DNA of 64,000 bases, taken from assembly GCA_023853785.1 (NCBI GenBank), contig JAJIRX010000570.1:620001-684000 (forward strand), given 5' to 3'. Below, in pieces: positions 57,384 to 64,000 of this stretch. The notes under the pieces were generated by a model that saw only the letters and a program-made list of their open reading frames with translations, ran no database searches and was not told the origin of the DNA. This DNA is from Psilocybe azurescens (taxonomy: Eukaryota > Basidiomycota > Agaricomycetes > Agaricales > Agrocybaceae). How positions within the stretch are numbered: the stretch's first letter is position 1; each line of letters opens with the position of its first letter. The position numbers were made by a program, and so were the translations under genes.

Positions 57384-57587
57384 TTAAACGTAGTCCTGAC
57401 TCGACCGGCTTATATACACACGGACACAGCTTTTTTTCAGACTCAGCTCAGGTGTGGTGCCGCCACTCTGACAAACCATGCCGCCCGTCATTTCACCCTC
57501 CAAACCACTACACCTAAACTCGTCCAGCACTCCTCCCGTCTCTTCCGCGTCGTTTTCAATCCATACCGCCCAAAAATCTACACGCAA
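57384..57587 (-). other. Candidate upstream ORF in the bZIP leader
   Basis: A minus-strand frame of up to 67 codons, with internal ATGs at about 57,492 and 57,480, ending about 205 bp before the bZIP start. Gcn4/CPC1 mRNAs are controlled by uORFs, so its position is suggestive. Nothing in the sequence proves it is transcribed. Confidence 0.3.
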
Positions 57588-60500
57588 TGACCTCTAAATC
57601 CTGTATTTTCCTCTCTCACTTTCGCTGCATACCCGCTATTTCTCAGACCGAGTCATATCGGTCCCTGTTGCCATGTTGTGCCAGATGACACATTGATCCC
57701 GCTGTTCGCGGCGTTCACATGGACACATTTGATGGAAAACCCGACGTCTACCTCGCTTAGGAACTGCGCGCCCTCCCGTAGGGCGCACGACACTGCCCCA
57801 CCGCACTGCCCTGTGCCCAGCTGACCCCCGCCATCAACACGCCTCACATTTCCCGCCTTCTTACGATCGGTCCTGGACATTCGTGGCAACTCGCGCCTCG
57901 TTCCTGCCTCCATTGGGGCCTAGGGTACCGGCAATGTCACCGATGAAATCCCGTGAAAACAGAAATCATTCCCCGTCCATCCGTGTGCTCGCTGGGTTCG
58001 CTGGGCGGCAAATGCTAATACGAATAGGAGCAGACCCAGTGTCTTACTCAGTTTTCATTTGTCATTGATTTCTGTCTCCTTCATTTCCGTGTTTCTCTCG
58101 CAAGGTTCTTTGGCTTTCGTGCTGCGATTGGACAACGATACTAGTATGCATGTGGATGACGTCTTGTATTTCAATTGTTTTTCGTCTGATCCGATGTTCC
58201 GGGTGTCGCAACGAGTAGTTTCTCATCTTACTTACCAATGGCCGCGATAAGAATAAGCGTTCGAATGCCCGGCAATCCTCAACATTCACCTTCATCTATT
58301 GAACGAGCTGCGAATGCTCCTCGGCGCTATGATCCACAGCATTCATACCTAGTACCTGCACAGCCATGCTGCGCCGTCAAGCACGTCCGTCTTCATCTGT
58401 CTCCCTAATCATCGATCTCTGCGCACTTGCATTAACCCGTCAATATAACCCCTCAGCGAAAGTGACATCCACGCACGCGCCAAAAAGTCCTTGCTCATCG
58501 CAAGAATGCATGACTGGCGTCTATTTTCAATCACGCGCCCTCTCCTTATCATGGAACTCATCATTCTCCACTGGCAGAGCTGTGCACTCTGCGGACAGTA
58601 CGCAGCAAGTCGACAATGGATGACAAATGGCGACATGCGCATGCACGATCAGCTCCACGAAAGAAGCACATGCTCGTACGTGGATCTTGAGAGAGTTGAG
58701 GTTATTGATAAAAGAGCCACTTTACGACGTCGAGGATTGGCAGGCCAGAACGAGAAAGATCGACTGTGGCGCAGCGCTCAGCCACGTCCATGTCCTCCCG
58801 CAGTCAAGACAACACCAATCCAAGTCCTAGTCCTTGCTTGGCCTCAATCAGCGCTGACGCTGACGTGCTTGAGCGACCCAAGACAGGTAACGGACACGTA
58901 CACAGTCCTGCGTAGCCGTAGTGGCACTGAGTATCAAGCGTGACCCCTAAGCTTGATACCACGTCCGCCGAACCACGGTAAGTGACAGAAACCAAAGTAC
59001 CACGAATTGCAGCGGCGCAGAGACACGCGTCCCCAGTTAGATGGCGAGCGCACCGCTTTGCACAGCAGCTTACAAGTGCGTTGGATTGCCCCAGAGTCCC
59101 AAAATCGGATGATATACCCCATTTCCACCCCCAGACTAATAAAGCCTATAGCGAGATGCCCCAAACTCCAAACATCCACGTTTTGCCCGGCACAAATGTG
59201 TGTAGCCATTGGTGGCACCTGTGTTTCAATTCTCCGACGAGTCCATAGTGTATGATCCTAATCATGGCGATTTTATCGCGAGTTCCAAGGAGGGCCTGTA
59301 ATCAAAATGCAATTGCTACTGGAAATATTGATGGTCGGAGGGAACCGGGTGGCTGCTTTCCGGTCATGAGCACGAACAAGAATTGCCGTAGCAAGGCGTC
59401 ATACACCGACACACACAGAGCCACGGTACTTCGGCACCCCTAAATCGACGATAGAGCGGGTCTGTGTACGACGTTTCGTAAATAGAGCGTCGATATGTCC
59501 AATGGCAACATGTTTATGCGTCTCTGCGACGAGGAAGGGGCCATTCAAACGCCAGCCAATCCAAATAGGAGCCCAGAGAAAGGGACGAAGAACCTTAAGG
59601 TGTGAGGGAATGTACTTGGAAGATAATCTTGGAAGATAAGACAAGATCCAAACGAGTGGGCTGGCGCCTTTAATTGAGCGCTCTCGGTCCGAGTGTTCCT
59701 AGGCACGGTGGAGTTGGAACTCCAGGGCAGGGCAGAAGTATCTTGAGCACGTATTCCAGGGAAGAGGAAATCCGCGTATATGTATATCATCGTTGTAAAA
59801 GGAAAGATATACAAAAGGAGCACACCTTTCACGATAACGATTCAATTCTGAATGCTTGTAGATTGCACGATCCATTAGCATCTAAGAAGATGATACTCAT
59901 CTATTCGCCGGTGGTCGCACTGATCGTATCCAATATCATCCTAAATAAAAAAGCAAAATAAGCTCGAACCTGCATCTTCTGATTGGCACTGAGGTAGATA
60001 GCTACCTCCCATGAAAGTTCGCCATTGTTTGCTATTTTCCGTGACCATCGTGTGACGAACGAATGCACAAAAATCAATCGGGCGCAACTGGCATGTCCGC
60101 GAAGGTTCACAGAGCTGAGAAATCGAATAGAGTTTTCGAGATTAAACGCATGCAAGAGTGCGCAAATAGTCATCAGTAGATGAGTTAAAATTGGACAGAA
60201 GTGGTCACCAGCCGGCGGTTTGTGGCTTGATACCGGAGACGTCGAAATAATAGAACAGAAGGCAACACCACTTTGGAACCCGGAGGATTAACGAGAACAT
60301 CGCAGAAAGGAAATGGGAATACATGCGAAGCTATTTTTGAAGCGAACGAACCATGGGCATGCAGAAAGTCGAGTCGCGAAGAGGTTCGTACGAGCGAGAA
60401 CCTAAAAGAATATAGTAGAACATATCAGAAAGTCCAGAACAAGGCTATTTTTGAGTAACATCCAGGGCTGCAGAGGGATGAACAAAAGAAGAAACATGAG

Positions 60501-61705
60501 AACAAAGCAGAACATATTCCATGTCCGAAAGAAATGCCACAGTCTATTTTGGAAGATATTGGGGCAAGAGGGCCCTGCAGTAAACTTACTCTTCGTCAAA
60601 AGACTGCCCATACGGGGATGAAATCCCTGCACGTAAATTGTACACCTTACTGAAATGATAGCATGGTGGACCGCCGGTAAGATTGACAGGTCGATGACGA
60701 TTGCAGCGGAACGGTTAAAACTGAGGTGCCTGCATTGAGAATGAACCGGCGGCGAAGCCAGGGTCCTAATAGGTCCCAAAAGGGTTTTTTGAACAGTGCC
60801 AAAGGGCATCAAGGGGGTGATAAGCAAAAGACTTTGAAGATCGTGCCGAGTCTCCAGTAGCAATAAGTGATAAACAGACATACGGTCCCGGAAATTTCGC
60901 CATGCCCCAAGTTTGGGTTTGTCAGCGGGGAAATGCCGTCCCATCCGTCCGTGAGGCATCCATCAAAGAACGCCGACGCGACATTGAAACAACAAAAGAT
61001 GAGAAGTCGTGCTAGGGAGGCAGTCAGAATGAATTGTGCATGGAGTTCGCCTAGCGGAGGGGGAGGGGAAAGAGGGCATCGGGAATCGCCCGAAGATGGT
61101 CGGGGTACCTTTATACCTCTCCGGAGCCGCCTCTTGACTCATCGCACAAGGCGGAGGTGTTTCCATATTAGAGCTGATCAGTCCCGCTGCGTCACGTGCC
61201 ACATTGCTTAATATTCGCGACTCCTGAGCGAGTCGACTTGGAAATGACTCGATTTGAGCTTGGTTCCGTTACGATGACGGCCAGATTGAAATACAAATGA
61301 AGGGGGTTGAATAGAGTCTGAGGAGTTCGCAATACAATTCTATCTGACGCTCACAAGGATCCGACTGGGAATCGGGTAACATACGGAACAAATATGACGC
61401 GTCGCCGCAGCGTGGGACGCGGAAAAGCCACTGATTTTGCACTGAGAAAGTTAGAAGAAAGGGAACATGTCTTATCCACCTCGCTCTGCCTTCGCTTTAC
61501 AATTGATTTGCTTTATCAGTGGAATCTATGCTCGAGTTTTCCCTGCTACATATCTCTTCAGGATTTTAAATGTATCCATATCCAGTCGGATTAATAAGAG
61601 GTACTAGTACAGGATTATTATACAAAAATTTTACAGTTTCAATGTTATAATTTGGAGAGAGGGTCGTCGTGCATGGCTCATATATGGCCGGTAGGGAAGA
61701 TTGGT
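57588..61705. other. Long intergenic region
   Basis: About 4.1 kb. The longest frame is 60,402-60,959 on minus (185 codons, hydrophobic toward its end), with no recognisable family. Nothing else could be supported. The length may reflect an extended regulatory region for the bZIP gene. Confidence 0.35.
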
Positions 61706-62277
61706 CTACGAAACCGTGATTTTCTTAGGCGCCAGTTCGGGTGCTGACTTGGGGAACGTAACGGTGAGGATACCATTCTCCATAGTGGCCGTAATTTCTT
61801 CATCCAGAAAGACATGGTAAGTCTTTGAAAGTCCATGCTATGTTGAAATTTAAATAACGTACCTTTACACCCTGTGGTAGCTGCAGTGTACGCGAGTACT
61901 TGCCAAATCGTCGCTCTCTGACAGCATACCCGTTCTCGTCGTGCTCAGTGGATTGCTTTGTCTCGGCTGAGACAGTAAGCTTGCCGTTGTGAACTTCGAT
62001 CTGGAGATCCTCCTTCGTCGCTCCAGGGAACTCGAAAGAGGCCGTAACTAGATTCTTCACACTGTTCTCGTGAAGGTCCATTCTATGGAGCATATGTTGG
62101 ACTCTACCGTGGAAGAATGGAATATGGAAATTACGTACCGTGGTTTGAAGGACATTACAGGGCCATCGACGTTTCGCTGGCCTTGGTTGGAGTTTCTTTG
62201 CAGATTGCGGGGGCCGTAGAAGGCTTCCTCAAAGAATCGATGTCATAGTAGGGCTCGTAAAAGAAGACGTTCGACAT
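61706..62277 (-). CDS. hsp20: Small heat-shock protein Hsp20 (alpha-crystallin domain)
   Basis: An ATP-independent holdase that binds unfolding proteins under heat or other stress in the cytosol. Three exons on minus: 62,139-62,277; 61,863-62,082; 61,706-61,822 (introns 56 and 40 bp). It begins MSNVFFYEPYYDID. The alpha-crystallin domain has VTASFEFPGATKEDLQIEV, NGKLTVSAE, the GYAVRERRFGKYSRTLQLPQGV core, then MENGILTVTFPKSAPE, ending KKITVS; the final IxI-like motif is ITV. One base is missing from the AAA run at 62,231-62,233 (TTT on the coding strand): with it the frame continues FEEAFYGPRN and the total is 159 codons including the stop. Confidence 0.9.
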
Positions 62278-62353
62278 GAGGTGATGTGTTGGTAGTAGTA
62301 GTAGTAGGTGCTTTTCGTTATAATCTGAGGGACAGAGGTGAATATCTCAAGTC

Positions 62354-62363
62354 ATATTTATAC
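62354..62363 (-). promoter_or_regulatory. TATA box of hsp20
   Basis: TATAAATA on minus, about 80 bp upstream of the start codon. Confidence 0.65.
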
Positions 62364-62433
62364 CTTGTAGATAAGTTTGCATGGTTTTTCCAAGTTATGT
62401 TCTACGACAAAGGAGAGTCCACTCGCAAATGGT

Positions 62434-62448
62434 AGAATTTTCGAGAAC
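62434..62448 (-). promoter_or_regulatory. Perfect three-unit heat-shock element
   Basis: On plus it reads aGAAttTTCgaGAAc, the canonical inverted 5-bp units bound by Hsf1. It lies about 160 bp upstream of the hsp20 start and about 75 bp beyond its TATA box, a normal spacing for heat-inducible fungal promoters. Confidence 0.8.
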
Positions 62449-63544
62449 TGACGCGTTCCATATAAGGCAATTGTGGCTCCCAATCAACGCGAGGCATGTG
62501 AGAAACTACTAAATGTAGACCAGTACCAAAGAAAGTTTGGCGATGTCAAGAAGGATGCTAACTTGAGATCAAAATCGACCCGGATGTTACATAACTGGCT
62601 TGGTGTGAAAAATTCCATCTCATTTCCATCTCATTCTGCTAGCCATATTCGATTAAGAATTACCTCTGTGATATTCAGGTCGAGTTTACAAACTGCCTGA
62701 AGACACCGCAGCGCAAAATTTATAAGCTGTCGATATTTAACTGAACATTGAGTGAAAGTTTAAACGGTCAAATCTGAAGACAGATGTGTTTGGCTTCAAG
62801 AAGACAAGTCACAATGATCAGGTCTTAAGTGCTATATGGCAGATACTTGGACGCTCCAATTGTGAATGTTATGAGTGCTCACTTAACCAAACGAACATGA
62901 CAGGCAGGAAGAATATGAGACAGCACCGCGTCGGGATAGCCATCAGTCGCTCTGATCTTCATTACTTGACTCAAAAATGACAGAACCTTAAATATGATCT
63001 CTGCAACTGACATAGTCCATCGCAATAAGATTTAAAATGATAGCAGATAGTGAACTGGTGATCGTATGTGAAGGCGTAATAACTCAGTATATACATCAGG
63101 ACTCTTTATCCTACTGCTAAAATCTTGTATGCTGGAACCTTGACGTATATGAGGCCTGAAGACTTACTGAAAATCACTTTATCTCCCAAAGATGCTGCAG
63201 TGGACGACATTCAAGTCTGAATTGAAGAAGACACAATGGGAAATGACGCTGCATTCCTAAGATTTTTGATGCGATATGGCCTATCTAATTTTGAACCTCG
63301 CGTGGAAACGCGATGAGACCCGAGAGTCATATGCAATGGCTAAGGTACATAGTCTTCTGATAGGAGTGTGCACAATTATCAGGCTTCTTGACAGTGGCAT
63401 TCGACAAACGAGATCATCAAAACTCACGTCTTCAAGAATCACAAGGGTAGGCAAAGTGCTATATCATCATGGCTAAACGTATAAGTACTCTAGAAAGCAT
63501 ACAGAACTCCCCCACTCAACTCAATAATCAGTGCAAGATCCAAC
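62449..63544. other. Intergenic region between divergent hsp20 and GST genes
   Basis: About 1.1 kb. The short plus-strand frames (for example 62,473-62,700) do not start with ATG or resemble known proteins. No gene was supported. Confidence 0.4.
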
Positions 63545-64000
63545 ATGTGTATCGTTCTTTACGATCTTCCGTCCACTTCTCCAGGTTACTCTATGTCCTT
63601 TAACACCTGGAGAACAAGGTTAGTATTCTGTCATACTTTTTAAAGGCGCTTACATATCTGCAGCAAAAGATACTGCCTCAACTACAAGGGATTACCCTTC
63701 ATCACCGAATGGGTGGAATTTCCCGATATTTGTCACCTTTACAGCAAATTAGGTATCACCCCCAATGCCACGAAGGCCGATGGAAGTCCTCACTACACAC
63801 TCCCTGTGATTTACGATCCAGCCACAAATGTGGTCATACATGACTCCCTAGCCATCGCCGAATATCTCGATAAACAATACCCCCAAACGCCACAGGTGTT
63901 CCCTCACAATACAACTGGTCTTACTCAGGTCTTTACTGAGGCAGCAATGTCGTATATGCCGCCTGCACGCAACCTTCTCCTTTGGACTATTTTTCTATGC
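63545..64000 (+). CDS. Glutathione S-transferase, N-terminal domain (cut by window end)
   Basis: Conjugates or reduces substrates with glutathione; the closest mushroom relatives are Ure2p/etherase-like or FuA-type GSTs, but the class is not fixed. Exon 1 is 63,545-63,618 and exon 2 starts at 63,670 (or 63,664 by a tandem acceptor) and runs past the edge. The thioredoxin-fold domain shows IVLYDLPSTSPGYSMSFNTW (N-terminal catalytic Ser/Thr region), RYCLNYKGLPFITEWVEF, YTLPVIYDP with the cis-proline Pro, and IHDSLAIAEYLDKQYP with the glutathione-binding Asp-Ser. The C-terminal helical domain begins at the window end. No frame defect was seen. Confidence 0.85.

Noticed and set aside
60402..60959. 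185-codon minus-strand frame
   Set aside because: No family resemblance, no clear promoter and composition like the surrounding intergenic DNA. Kept only as a note in the intergenic entry.

Overview
The window reads as a basidiomycete (Agaricomycotina-type) nuclear contig. Genes are split by many short GT-AG introns of about 45-80 bp and include micro-exons. The gene set is typical of mushroom-forming fungi: Pob3, an Ain1-type alpha-actinin, cofilin, an M43 secreted protease, F-box proteins, a CYP63-like P450, a bZIP factor, Hsp20 and a GST. The mobile elements are also the usual fungal ones: a chromodomain Ty3/gypsy element, several Tc1/mariner families and a LINE. No species can be named from the sequence alone.

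Bases 1 to about 32,100 form an AT-rich transposon graveyard. It holds a TIR element with palindromic subterminal repeats (788-2232), two copies of an unnamed dispersed repeat 'X', a decayed LINE (about 4560-6500) and a broken duplicate of an HNH-domain gene (6506-7700). A dead Ty3/gypsy pol fragment (8205 to about 14,660) carries three Tc1-like insertions. A second nest can be ordered by target-site duplications: a tandem-repeat array holds X copy 2, which holds a Tc1 element (17,823-26,121), which holds a young Ty3/gypsy chromovirus (18,946-25,637, TSD TCAAG, LTRs differing at one of 425 positions). Two solo LTRs of the same family lie nearby. A better preserved HNH-domain gene (30,570-31,844, minus) closes this half.

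From about 32,390 to the end the DNA is more GC-rich and gene-bearing. pob3 (minus) and ain1 (plus) diverge from a 195-bp spacer, followed by cofilin, an M43 metalloprotease, an F-box protein, an 18-exon P450, an F-box/LRR-like protein (minus), a bZIP regulator of Gcn4/CPC1 type (minus), a heat-shock Hsp20 (minus) with a perfect HSE, and a GST cut by the window edge. Coding lengths from hand-built exon models close to whole codons in every complete gene. In pob3, cofilin, the first F-box gene and hsp20 this needs one or two single-base corrections.

The points most worth following are these: an 11-nt match predicting self-primed reverse transcription in the young retroelement; an extra post-pol ORF region with a zinc knuckle; an LTR variant with six Gcn4-type TGAGTCA boxes; palindromic TIRs shared by three Tc1 families; and evidence that many apparent frameshifts here are single-base sequence errors rather than decay.
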